The position numbers were made by a program, and so were the translations under genes. Under the pieces are notes generated by a model. The model was not told where the DNA came from, made no database searches, and was given only the letters and a program-made list of their open reading frames with translations. This document shows positions 15,243 to 23,392 of a DNA stretch of 48,380 bases, piece after piece. Origin of the DNA: an uncultured Christensenellaceae bacterium (GTDB lineage Bacteria > Bacillota > Clostridia > Christensenellales > UMGS416); contig CALWDW010000017.1 in assembly GCA_944376795.1 (NCBI GenBank), positions 1 to 48,380 on the forward strand, read 5' to 3'. The first letter of the stretch is position 1, and every line of letters starts with the position of its first letter.

Positions 15243-16754
15243 ATGGCCTACTACTATCCTACCCAGTCCCATACCTTTAGTGAGTACCTGCTGATTCCCA
15301 ATCTCACCACCCCGGAGACGACGCCGGCCAATGTCAGCCTGCGCACCCCCCTGGTGAAATACCGCCGGGGAGAGGAAGAGTGCCCCCTTGCGCTGAATAC
15401 GCCGGTGGTTTCGGCCATTATGCAGGCGGTTTCTGATGACAACCTGGCCATCGCCCTGGCGCGGTGCGGCGGGCTTTCCTTTATCTACGGTTCCCAGACG
15501 GTGGAGGACCAGGCCGCCATGGTTCGCCGGGTGAAGAGCTTTAAGGCGGGCTTTGTGACCAGCGACTCCAACGTGACCCCCGACAGCACCCTGGCCGATG
15601 TCCTGGCGCTGAAGGAGCGCACTGGCCATTCCACCATTGCCGTGACCCACGACGGGAGCCCCACAGGCAAGCTGATGGGCATGGTGACCAGCCGGGATTA
15701 CCGCCTGACCCGGGACGCAATGGATAAGGTGGTCAAGACCTTTATGACGCCCTTTGATAAGCTGATCTGCGCCAAAGCAGGGGTGACGCTTTCGGAGGCC
15801 AATGACATCATCTGGGCGCATAAGCTCAACGCGCTGCCCATCATTGACGAGGAAGGGCGCTTGGTGTACATGGTCTTCCGCAAGGATTACGACGATCACA
15901 AGCAGAACCCGCTGGAGCTCCTGGACAGCCACAAGCGGCTCATGGTGGGTGCGGGTATCAATTCCCGGGACTATGAGCGGCGGGTTCCCGCTCTGGTGGA
16001 GGCCGGGGCCGACGTGCTGTGCATCGACTCCTCCGATGGCTACAGCACCTACCAGGCCGACACCATCGCCTTCATCCGCAAGAAGTATGGCGACAGCGTG
16101 AAGGTGGGCGCGGGCAACGTAGTGGACCGGGAAGGATTCCTCTACCTGGTGCATGCCGGCGCGGACTTTGTGAAGGTGGGCATTGGCGGCGGCTCCATCT
16201 GCATCACCCGGGAGCAGAAGGGTATCGGCCGCGGACAGGCCTCCGCGGTGATCGAGGTGGCCGAGGCCCGCAACGAGTACTTTAAGGAGACGGGCATTTA
16301 CATTCCCATCTGCTCGGACGGGGGCATCGTCCACGACTATCACCTGGTGCTGGCCCTGGCCATGGGCGCCGACTTTGTCATGATGGGCCGCTATTTTGCC
16401 CGCTTTGACGAGAGCCCCTCCAAAAAGGTGCGCATCGGCAACAACTACATGAAGGAGTACTGGGGCGAGGGTTCGGCCCGGGCGCGCAACTGGCAGCGCT
16501 ACGATATGGGCGGCAAGGACAGCGGCATGAAGTTCGAGGAGGGCGTGGACAGCTACGTCACCTACGCCGGCAAACTCAAGGATAACCTGGAGATTACCCT
16601 GGCCAAGATCAAGTCTACCATGTGCTCCTGCGGGGCTATCACCATTCCCCAGCTGCAGGAAATTGCCCGGATCACCTTGGTATCCTCTACCAGCATTGTG
16701 GAGGGCGGCGCCCACGATGTGGTGCTGCGGGAGAGCGACTACCGGCCCGTGTAG
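15243..16754 (+). CDS. guaB: IMP dehydrogenase, Tritrichomonas-like form
   Basis: The enzyme converts IMP to XMP with NAD+, the committed step to GMP. The 503-residue protein has a barrel split by a CBS pair (about 100-220). The catalytic loop [13 protein letters not shown] has Cys320, and the mobile-flap dyad is R419-Y420 in NWQRYDMGG. The sequence follows, from memory, the Tritrichomonas foetus enzyme (also 503 residues, with Cys319 and R418-Y419) almost block by block: [35 protein letters not shown] and IVEGGAHDV. Common bacterial GuaB has GPGSICTTR in the loop and a different flap. The ATG at 15243 has AAGGAGAG upstream. A strong private promoter and a gene-free downstream region suggest a single-gene unit. 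Confidence 0.92.
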   Translation: MAYYYPTQSHTFSEYLLIPNLTTPETTPANVSLRTPLVKYRRGEEECPLALNTPVVSAIMQAVSDDNLAIALARCGGLSFIYGSQTVEDQAAMVRRVKSFKAGFVTSDSNVTPDSTLADVLALKERTGHSTIAVTHDGSPTGKLMGMVTSRDYRLTRDAMDKVVKTFMTPFDKLICAKAGVTLSEANDIIWAHKLNALPIIDEEGRLVYMVFRKDYDDHKQNPLELLDSHKRLMVGAGINSRDYERRVPALVEAGADVLCIDSSDGYSTYQADTIAFIRKKYGDSVKVGAGNVVDREGFLYLVHAGADFVKVGIGGGSICITREQKGIGRGQASAVIEVAEARNEYFKETGIYIPICSDGGIVHDYHLVLALAMGADFVMMGRYFARFDESPSKKVRIGNNYMKEYWGEGSARARNWQRYDMGGKDSGMKFEEGVDSYVTYAGKLKDNLEITLAKIKSTMCSCGAITIPQLQEIARITLVSSTSIVEGGAHDVVLRESDYRPV

Positions 16755-16928
16755 TCCGCTATAGGCTTGTTCGGGGTATATCGAGATTTCGGTATGCCCC
16801 GTTTTTTGTGGGGATGCCAGGCAAAATACGCCCCATTTCCGCCTTCTTGGAATTCGTGTAGGGACGTAGGGCTCTGCGGGGGGAGGTTTTTTGCGGGGGC
16901 TTATCGCGGCCCCATACGTACGCGTCCC

Positions 16929-16995
16929 TTTGGGGGAGGGGGCCCTTTTGCAAAAGGGCCCCCTCCCCCAAACCCCTTTTCCCCAAAACCTTAGA
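16929..16995. repeat. Palindromic repeat family, copy C (perfect)
   Basis: Positions 16929-16972 are a perfect 44-bp palindrome with the same core as copy B. The asymmetric flank (CCCCAAAACCTTAG) lies on the right, so it is inverted relative to B. Confidence 0.85.
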
Positions 16996-17065
16996 GGGAA
17001 AGGGCCCGGGAAAGCGCGGGGAAACGGCTACATTCTCGTTTCCCTTCTATTCGCCGCATGCTTCC

Positions 17066-17133
17066 TTTAAAAGTTTTAGAAAGGTGGGGGTCAGGGGGAG
17101 GGAAACCTTTCTCAAAAGGTTTCCCTCCCCCTG
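17066..17133. repeat. Palindromic repeat family, copy D
   Basis: Two perfect 19-bp arms (17092-17110 and 17115-17133) enclose a 4-nt loop CTCA. The inner stem reads GGGAAACC/GGTTTCCC in place of GGGGCCC in B and C, so pairing is kept while sequence differs. The flank with AAGTTTTAGAAAGGTGGGGG is on the left. Confidence 0.85.
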
Positions 17134-17158
17134 CATTCCACGTCTTCTCGGAATCCGG

Positions 17159-17944
17159 TCATCCGTCCATGACCACACTGGCCGTGAGGGCTACCACCCG
17201 CCCGGCCTGTTGGGCCTGCCGGATCATGCCCTCAGTGACCCGGTCTCCGGACCGGGCGATGAGCCTGCCGGCCTCGTCCTTGACGTCGGCCACCACCCTC
17301 CCGCCCACAATGGGAGGAAGGGGCTTTTTTACGTCTTCCAGCACCACGGCGGTTCCTTGGTCCGGCGGCGCGGGAGGCTTTTCTGGCAGGCTGATGACCG
17401 CCTGTTCCCCACTGTCAATAAAAGTGGTAACCAGTTCCCCGGCCTCGGGCGGCGGCGCTGTTTTGGCAGGGGACGGGGAGGGCGCTTCCTGCGGCGGCGC
17501 TGCCTCTTCGACGGCAGAGAGTATAATAACATCCTGCCCCCAGGCCCGCACCCTTTGGGCGGCAATGATCCCGCCACCGTGAATGCGGATCCCTGTGACG
17601 GCCCATGTTCCCGCTTCCAGCAGGAAGTCTTCGGCCGTACCGTAGTCGTCTCCCGCCGCGGAAAGTAGGCTGCGTCCCACCATGGCATCCAGATCGACAC
17701 AGGCTAGGGCACGGGCTATCTCAGCCGAGGGGATCCCTTCCCGGCCCCGGGTTATCAGGCGGCCGGGGGCCGCCGCGGTTTCCGAGGCAGCCACAGCCCT
17801 GGCGGGTTCCGGCCAGCTCTGGGGCTGTACGACGATATAGGCGGCGCGGCCATGGGAGTCTAACAGCAGCCGGCCGGCGTATCCCCATAGGCTGCCTGTG
17901 ACGCTGTCGATGACGGGCAGGCCCTTCCATTCTTGGTAGGTCAT
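17159..17944 (-). CDS. PRC-barrel domain protein
   Basis: The 261-residue protein starts with a PRC-barrel (EWKGLPVIDSVTGSLWGYAG, then LLLDSHGRAAYIVV) and seems to carry a second PRC-like unit at about 85-145 (GRSLLSAAGDDYGTAEDFLL, then TGIRIHGGG). A proline- and alanine-rich linker (about 148-165) leads to a C-terminal domain with GGRVVADVKDEAGRLIARSG and a following helix. PRC-barrel proteins are small beta domains found in RimM, photosystem and sporulation (YlmC/YmxH) proteins, and the role here is unknown. The start is well set by AGGGAGGAT 6 nt upstream. It is a single gene, divergent from the metallo-hydrolase at 18052. Confidence 0.72.
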   Translation of the reverse strand: MTYQEWKGLPVIDSVTGSLWGYAGRLLLDSHGRAAYIVVQPQSWPEPARAVAASETAAAPGRLITRGREGIPSAEIARALACVDLDAMVGRSLLSAAGDDYGTAEDFLLEAGTWAVTGIRIHGGGIIAAQRVRAWGQDVIILSAVEEAAPPQEAPSPSPAKTAPPPEAGELVTTFIDSGEQAVISLPEKPPAPPDQGTAVVLEDVKKPLPPIVGGRVVADVKDEAGRLIARSGDRVTEGMIRQAQQAGRVVALTASVVMDG

Positions 17945-18051
17945 GGCATATCCTCCCTTTGCATTAGGATATGTCCGGCAGCCGGCCGCTATGACCTGGA
18001 AGGATTTTCCGGAGAGAGAAACGAATTATAACTTTACTAGGAGGGATGGGG

Positions 18052-18750
18052 ATGCTTATAACCTACATTGGCCATAGCGGGGTGATGGCGCGTACCCGTT
18101 CGACCACGCTGGTCTTTGACTACTCCATTGGAGAGGAGCCGGTAGAGGCGCTGCGGAATACGCCGTATTCCTTAGTTTTTGTCAGCCACAACCATAGTGA
18201 TCATCTCAACCGCGCCATATTCGACTGGCAGAAGCTGGCGCCGCAGGTGCGTTACGTCCTGTCGGGGGATATCCCAATATCTCGGCATAAGGGGTACGTG
18301 GTGCTGAATCCGGGGGAGCAATGGCAGGCCGATGGGGTGCGGGTACGGGCCTATGGCAGCACTGACGCGGGCTGTTCCTTTTTGGTGGAGACCGATGGCA
18401 TGCATGTTTTCCATGCGGGGGATCTGAACCTATGGCATTGGCCCCAGGATTCCACGCAGGAGGAAATCGTGCAGGCCTATACCGACTTCGATGAGGCGCT
18501 CACGCCCCTGCTGGGGGAAACCATCGACATAGCCTTTTTTCCCGTAGACCCCCGTATGGGAGGGGATTATGACACCGGCGCCCGGCTCTTCATTGAACGG
18601 ATTCACCCGCGCGTATTTATTCCCATTCACTTTGGAGAAGATTTTTCGGTGGCGCAGCGTTTTGCCCAGCGAAGCTTTCCCGTTAGCACCCGGATCCTTG
18701 CACCCACCTGTTTGGGAGATCGCTTCGCCATCCCTGATACGCACCGATAA
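18052..18750 (+). CDS. MBL-fold metallo-hydrolase (UlaG/YkfL-like)
   Basis: The 232-residue protein has the signature VSHNHSDH (H46, H48, D50, H51), a HAGDLNLW motif with the next metal ligands, and a final IPIHFGEDF histidine. This compact arrangement with an N-terminal ITYIGHSGVMA strand resembles the UlaG-like branch. The substrate is unknown. I prefer the ATG at 18052 to the one at 18046 because AGGAGGG (18039-18045) directly abuts the earlier ATG but stands 6 nt from the later one. It is followed at 14 bp by the VOC gene, forming a two-gene unit. Confidence 0.82.
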   Translation: MLITYIGHSGVMARTRSTTLVFDYSIGEEPVEALRNTPYSLVFVSHNHSDHLNRAIFDWQKLAPQVRYVLSGDIPISRHKGYVVLNPGEQWQADGVRVRAYGSTDAGCSFLVETDGMHVFHAGDLNLWHWPQDSTQEEIVQAYTDFDEALTPLLGETIDIAFFPVDPRMGGDYDTGARLFIERIHPRVFIPIHFGEDFSVAQRFAQRSFPVSTRILAPTCLGDRFAIPDTHR

Positions 18751-18764
18751 AGGAGAGAACTGCC

Positions 18765-19136
18765 ATGGGCTACGTATTCAACCACTTCAATTTTAACGTG
18801 AAAGATCTGCAAACCTCCCTGGACTTTTATGACGAGGCCCTGGGCCTGCGCCCCGTGCGCACCAAAGATGCCGCCGACGGGTCCTTTAAGCTGGTCTATC
18901 TTGGGGACACGGCGGGTTCGCCCTTTACCCTGGAGCTGACCTGGCTGCGGGACCATCCCCAGGCCTATGACCTGGGGGAACAGGAGTTTCACCTGGCCTT
19001 TACCGTGGAGGATTATGACGCTTCCCTGGCCAGGCACAAGGCTATGGGGTGCGTCTGTATGGAAAACGAGGCCATGGGGATCTATTTTATTGAGGATCCT
19101 GACGGCTACTGGATTGAGATTGTGCCGGTTCGGTAG
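18765..19136 (+). CDS. VOC-family protein, glyoxalase I-like
   Basis: The 123-residue protein has the two beta-alpha-beta-beta-beta halves of the vicinal oxygen chelate fold. Likely metal ligands are H7 in VFNHFNFNV, the glutamate in TLELTWL, the histidine in EFHLAF and the glutamate in YWIEIVP. This is the H-E-H-E set of lactoylglutathione lyase (GloA), and the length fits. Since low-GC relatives seldom use glutathione, bacillithiol, another thiol or an unrelated substrate is possible. Its coupling to the metallo-hydrolase upstream recalls the glyoxalase I/II pairing, although that hydrolase lacks clear glyoxalase II features. Confidence 0.8.
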   Translation: MGYVFNHFNFNVKDLQTSLDFYDEALGLRPVRTKDAADGSFKLVYLGDTAGSPFTLELTWLRDHPQAYDLGEQEFHLAFTVEDYDASLARHKAMGCVCMENEAMGIYFIEDPDGYWIEIVPVR

Positions 19137-19516
19137 ATATTTGCCGCGGCAGAGGCGTGGCCTCTGCCGCATTTGCATTGATCCAGCTTATGAAGGACCC
19201 TTGTAGAGGCAAGGGAAAACGGAGGGGTCGGAAACTTTCTTCCCGGGGGGCTGCAGACGGGAAACGGGGCGTGCGGGATGCCGATAAAACCATAAAGAGA
19301 CCTAGAAATTTCGCAATAGGTTCTCAAGCCTTGCGCGGCGCAATGTTTTTTTTCGAATGCTTTGTATGAACAAACTGTAGAACCTGCCCAGGATCCGAAA
19401 GAAATGTTGTCCATTTTGCCATTGCCTTTTGCCGCCGGGTGTTTTACTATACGATGGAAGGCGATAACCCAATCAATAGATCTGCTATGTGGCAGGTATG
19501 ATGGGAGGGAGAGACA
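19137..19516. other. Gene-free region before the ABC exporter
   Basis: No gene is seen. A 10-bp stem (19146-19155 with 19161-19170) just after the VOC stop probably ends that unit. A small hairpin around 19331-19343 is followed by eight Ts (19346-19353) and could be a second terminator or an attenuator ahead of the exporter. I find no clear promoter pair, and no regulator gene is present. Confidence 0.5.
19146..19170 (+). terminator. Hairpin after the VOC gene
   Basis: A perfect 10-bp GC-rich stem with a 5-nt loop is followed only by ATTTGCATT. It is a likely terminator despite the weak T run. Confidence 0.55.
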
Positions 19517-21268
19517 ATCAATATTCTCAAACGCATTCTGCGGCTGCTGAAGGACTGCCGCAAGCTGGTGTTCACCGGACTGGCGGTTACCTTGCTGCTC
19601 ATGACCATCCGCATGGTTTCACCGCAGATCACCGGTATGGTTGTGGACGACGTCATCATGGGAGGCGAGTTGGACCTGCTTCCCAAGCTGCTGATTCTCA
19701 TGGCGGCCCTGACAGTGGGAAGCGGCGCCTCGATCTACCTGCGGGGACTGATCTTTGAGAAGGTTTCCATGGAGATGGTGTACAACATCCGCACGCGGCT
19801 GTTTGAGCACCTCCATGAGCTGCCTTTCCGCTTCTACGATAATCACCGCATTGGCGAGATCATGTCCCGCATGACCGGCGATATTGAGGCCATTCGCAAC
19901 TTTATCTCCAGCGGTATCGTGACCATCATTGAGCAGAGCCTATACTATATAGGCGCCATGATCATGATCTGCACCATCTCCCCCTTGCTGGCGGTGATCC
20001 TGCTGCTGATTACGCCGGTTTTGGCGGTGGTCTGCTACAAGTATAACCGTGCCATCCGCCCGCGCTTTGACCGGATCCGCGACCAGGGCGCCGTGCTCAA
20101 CGCCCGAGCCCAGGAGAATATCTCCGGCATCCGGGTGGTCAAGGCCTATGCCCGGGAAGACTACGAAAAGGAACGCTTTGCTCGGGAGAATAACAAGCAT
20201 CGGGATTTCGGCATTGACATTTCCAATACTGTGGCCAAGTTCCACCCCATCATCGAGTTCATCGCCAGCATCATTCCGGCCGTCATGCTTTTGGTGGGCG
20301 GCCTGCTGGCTGTGCAGGGTATCATTACTCCTGGCGAGGTGGTCAAGGTCTTCGGCTACCTGTGGATGATTAGCGATCCTATGCGCATGGTGGCCAATAT
20401 CCTGAATATGATCAGCCAGACGGCTTCTTCCGGCGAGAGGCTCTTCTACTATACGGATATCGGCTCGGAAATCAAGGAGGATCCCAATCCCCAGTATCCC
20501 AAGGAGTTTACCGGGCATGTGCGCTTTGACCATGTGAACTTCTCCTACGGGGATGAACCGGTGCTTACCGACATCAATATCGATGTGCCTGCCGGGCATA
20601 CGCTTGCTATCATGGGGGCTACCGGCAGTGGTAAGACCAGCGTGGTCAATCTGCTGGGGCGCTTCTACGAGTGCCAGTCGGGCGTGGTCTCCATCGACGG
20701 CATCGATGTGAAAAAGTACCCCATGAAGGCGTTGCGGCGCAATCTGGGTTACGTCATGCAGGAGACCTTCCTCTTTTCTGACACGCTGCGGGATAATATC
20801 GCCTTTGGCCGCCCCGACGCCTCCCAGGAGGCCATCGAACAGGCGGCGGATATCGCCCAAGCCACCGAGTATATCTCGGGTATGGATCTCGGGTATGATA
20901 CCATTGTCGGCGAGCGGGGCATGGGCCTTTCCGGCGGCCAGAAGCAGCGCGCGGCCATTGCCCGGGCTATTGTGCTGGATCCCAAGATTCTGATCCTGGA
21001 CGACGCCACCAGCGCCGTGGACCTGGAGACCGAGAGCGCCATTCAGCAAGGCCTCAAGAAGGTGCTCAAAGGCCGGACGACCTTCATTATTTCCCACCGC
21101 ATCTCGGCGGTGAAGGATGCCGACGAGATTATCGTACTGGATGCCGGCCGGATTGCCGAGCGCGGCACCCATGAGACCCTAATGAAGGAAAAGGGCCTCT
21201 ACTACGGCATCTTTATGGACCAGTACCGGGATTATCAGAGCGTGCTGGGCGCCAAGGAGGTGGGCTAA
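19517..21268 (+). CDS. ABC exporter half-transporter, degenerate-site subunit; putative ATC start
   Basis: This 583-residue protein has six membrane helices (about 15-310) and a C-terminal ATPase. Walker A is GATGSGKT (367-374, K373), the signature LSGGQ is at 471-475, and Walker B is ILILDDATS with D496 where the catalytic glutamate normally sits. The H-loop is SHRIS. It would be the non-catalytic half of a heterodimeric exporter with the next gene. Its start is odd: the frame opens at 19502 after a TGA, and no ATG, GTG or TTG occurs before GTG 19568, which would cut off the first helix region. ATC at 19517 lies 7 nt after GGGAGGG and starts INILKRILRLLKDC, matching the usual MNILKRIL opening. 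Confidence 0.88.
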   Translation: MNILKRILRLLKDCRKLVFTGLAVTLLLMTIRMVSPQITGMVVDDVIMGGELDLLPKLLILMAALTVGSGASIYLRGLIFEKVSMEMVYNIRTRLFEHLHELPFRFYDNHRIGEIMSRMTGDIEAIRNFISSGIVTIIEQSLYYIGAMIMICTISPLLAVILLLITPVLAVVCYKYNRAIRPRFDRIRDQGAVLNARAQENISGIRVVKAYAREDYEKERFARENNKHRDFGIDISNTVAKFHPIIEFIASIIPAVMLLVGGLLAVQGIITPGEVVKVFGYLWMISDPMRMVANILNMISQTASSGERLFYYTDIGSEIKEDPNPQYPKEFTGHVRFDHVNFSYGDEPVLTDINIDVPAGHTLAIMGATGSGKTSVVNLLGRFYECQSGVVSIDGIDVKKYPMKALRRNLGYVMQETFLFSDTLRDNIAFGRPDASQEAIEQAADIAQATEYISGMDLGYDTIVGERGMGLSGGQKQRAAIARAIVLDPKILILDDATSAVDLETESAIQQGLKKVLKGRTTFIISHRISAVKDADEIIVLDAGRIAERGTHETLMKEKGLYYGIFMDQYRDYQSVLGAKEVG

Positions 21269-23092
21269 ATGGCCAATGTGGAAACCCGGGATAAGCGGGA
21301 TAAGCGCCTGCGCATTACCGACGACGAGGTGATCGAGGCCCCGATAAACCCCAAATATATCCGGCGGCTCTTCCAGTACGCCAAGCCCTATAAAAGCAAG
21401 ATCGTGCTGTCGGTGATCGTGATGCTGCTGGCGTCGGTGGCCAACCTGGCGTCGCCCCTGATTATGCAGATGGCCCTGGACGACTGTATTGTTCCCCAGA
21501 ATTTTACCATGCTGCCCTGGTTGGCGCTGGCCATTACCGTGTCCAGTACTCTGGCGGCCCTGTGCGTGCGCTGGAAGATCAAGCTCATGGACATCACCGG
21601 CCGGAAGATGCTGGCTACCCTCCGGGAGGATCTCTTCAACCACATCCAGGAGCTGGGCTTTGACTTCTTTGACAGCCGCTCGGCCGGTAAGATCATGGTC
21701 CGGGTGATCAACGACGTTAACTCCTTGCTGGATCTGTTTACCAACGGCGTGGTGAATGCCCTGACCAATGTGGTGACGGTCTTTATCATTGCGGGGCTGA
21801 TGCTGTATCTGCACGTGGGGCTGGCCTTGGTATCCTTTGCGGTACTGCCCCTGCTGGCGGCCCTGATCTTTATCCTCAAGCCCCACATTACCCGCACGTG
21901 GCGGAAGGTGCGGGCGAAGATCTCCAGCATGAACGGCTACCTGCATGAGTGCCTTTCCGGCGTCCGTGTGACCCAGGCCTACGTGCGGGAAGAGGAGAAC
22001 TGCGAGACCTTCCGGCAGACCAACCGGGATATCGTCTCTTCCTGGATGCATGCCATCCGTATTAACAACGCTTTCTGGCCCGGCTTGGAGCTGGTCAGCT
22101 GCATCGGGAATATTCTGATCTATTTCTTCGGCGTGCAATGGATGCATGCCACGGGGGACGCGGCTATCTCGGTGGGCGTGCTTACCGGCATGATCTGGTA
22201 TCTGGGCCGCTTCTGGCAGCCGCTGAACCAGTTGAGCAACCTGTTTACCCAGCTGCTGGTGGCCATGGCTTCCCTGGAGCGGATCTATGACATCATGGAC
22301 ACCCCTGTCTCCATCAAGAGTAAGGAGGGCGCCCCCAAGCTGCCGCCCATCAAGGGCACCGTGGACTTCGAAAACGTTGTCTTTGGCTACGATACCAACC
22401 AGACCGTGCTGGACGGGGTAAGCTTCCACGTGGATCCCGGACAGACTATCGCCCTGGTGGGTCCCACCGGCGCCGGAAAGAGCACCGTGGTCAACCTGAT
22501 TACCCGGTTCTATGATGTGCGCTCGGGAGCGGTGAAGATTGACGGCCACGATATTCGGGACGTGGATCTGCGCTCGCTGCGGGAGCAGATGGGCATTATG
22601 ATGCAGGATACCTTCATTTTCTCCGGCACCATCATGGACAATATCCGCTACGGCCGGCTGGACGCCACCGACGAGGAGTGCATCGCTGCCGCCCGCGAGG
22701 TCAACGCCCACGACTTCATCATGCGCATGGAGAAGGGTTACGAGACCGAGGTCAACGAACGAGGCAGCCGCCTCTCTGTAGGACAGAAGCAGCTCATTGC
22801 CTTTGCCCGGGCGCTTCTGGCCGATCCTGCCATCCTGATCCTGGATGAGGCTACCGCCGCCATTGATACGCATACCGAGATCCTCATCCAGAAGGCCTTG
22901 GAGAAGGTGTTGGAGGGACGCACCTCCTTCGTCATCGCCCACCGCCTGTCCACCATCCGTCAGGCCGACTGCATCATGGTGGTGGCCGACGGCGGCATCC
23001 TGGAGGCCGGAACCCATGACGAGCTCATGGCCAAGAAGGGCCACTATTATCACCTGACCCAGGCCCAGTACGCCTTCTTGGAAGCGCTGTAA
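21269..23092 (+). CDS. ABC exporter half-transporter, catalytic subunit
   Basis: The 607-residue protein begins directly at the base after the stop of the preceding gene, so the two are translationally coupled. A charged N-terminal region (1-30) is followed by six membrane helices and the ATPase. Walker A is GPTGAGKST (K404), Walker B ILILDEATAAID has the catalytic E527, and the H-loop is AHRLS. The signature is LSVGQ (502-506), not LSGGQ. In the heterodimer this altered signature faces the partner's D496 site, so one composite site is degenerate and the other is intact. The substrate cannot be told; drug or lipid export is usual for this type. A palindromic hairpin at 23111 follows the stop. 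Confidence 0.92.
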   Translation: MANVETRDKRDKRLRITDDEVIEAPINPKYIRRLFQYAKPYKSKIVLSVIVMLLASVANLASPLIMQMALDDCIVPQNFTMLPWLALAITVSSTLAALCVRWKIKLMDITGRKMLATLREDLFNHIQELGFDFFDSRSAGKIMVRVINDVNSLLDLFTNGVVNALTNVVTVFIIAGLMLYLHVGLALVSFAVLPLLAALIFILKPHITRTWRKVRAKISSMNGYLHECLSGVRVTQAYVREEENCETFRQTNRDIVSSWMHAIRINNAFWPGLELVSCIGNILIYFFGVQWMHATGDAAISVGVLTGMIWYLGRFWQPLNQLSNLFTQLLVAMASLERIYDIMDTPVSIKSKEGAPKLPPIKGTVDFENVVFGYDTNQTVLDGVSFHVDPGQTIALVGPTGAGKSTVVNLITRFYDVRSGAVKIDGHDIRDVDLRSLREQMGIMMQDTFIFSGTIMDNIRYGRLDATDEECIAAAREVNAHDFIMRMEKGYETEVNERGSRLSVGQKQLIAFARALLADPAILILDEATAAIDTHTEILIQKALEKVLEGRTSFVIAHRLSTIRQADCIMVVADGGILEAGTHDELMAKKGHYYHLTQAQYAFLEAL

Positions 23093-23110
23093 GTGCATCA
23101 AAAGGATGGA

Positions 23111-23151
23111 CGGGGGAGAGGAGCCTTTTGCAAAAAGGCTCCTCTCCCCCG
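23111..23151. repeat. Palindromic repeat family, copy E
   Basis: Two perfect 19-bp arms (23111-23129 and 23133-23151) enclose a 3-nt loop. The inner stem reads GAGGAGCC/GGCTCCTC, different from the other copies but fully paired. It starts 19 bp after the exporter stop and could act as its terminator. Confidence 0.85.
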
Positions 23152-23335
23152 ATTTTATCCTTAAGCCGCAGTGGGCGGGGAAAGAAGGCGCGGCGTTTTT
23201 CTTCTGCTTTTTTCAATGAAAAGGTTTTTGCAGGAAAAAGTCCTGAGGGAGCTTTTATAAAAGCTGCTCCGGGAGACGGCAAGCTGCCTCTTGGGTGAAG
23301 TATCCCACGCTTTTTTTGCTGTCTCGGAGAAAAAA

Positions 23336-23366
23336 GCCGCCGCAGAACCATACGTTCTGCGGCGGC
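23336..23366 (-). terminator. Terminator of the tyrS-yigZ-ilvE unit
   Basis: A 13-bp stem (23336-23348 with 23354-23366) has a 5-nt loop. On the minus strand it is followed by six Ts (23335-23330). Confidence 0.88.
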
Positions 23367-23392
23367 GTGGTAGTTTTTGTTTTGCCTAAGGA

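Larger units (their letters stand above)
16755..17158. other. Gene-free region with two palindromic repeats
   Basis: No credible gene is seen. The stretch lies between the guaB stop and the stop of the convergent PRC-barrel gene. It contains palindromic family copies C (16929-16995) and D (17066-17133) in opposite orientation. Either hairpin could end transcription of the flanking genes, though neither has a T run after it. Confidence 0.75.
23093..23392. other. Gene-free region between convergent units
   Basis: No gene is seen. It holds palindromic repeat copy E (23111-23151), a perfect 16-bp palindrome AGCTTTTATAAAAGCT (23250-23265), several T runs, and the ilvE terminator hairpin at 23336-23366. 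Confidence 0.7.

Noticed and set aside
15024..16715. 563-codon open frame antisense to guaB
   Set aside because: Antisense shadow of a strongly conserved enzyme gene.
21179..23101. 640-codon open frame antisense to the second ABC gene
   Set aside because: The plus-strand frame has all ABC motifs; the antisense protein is His/Gln/Gly-rich with no recognisable domain.
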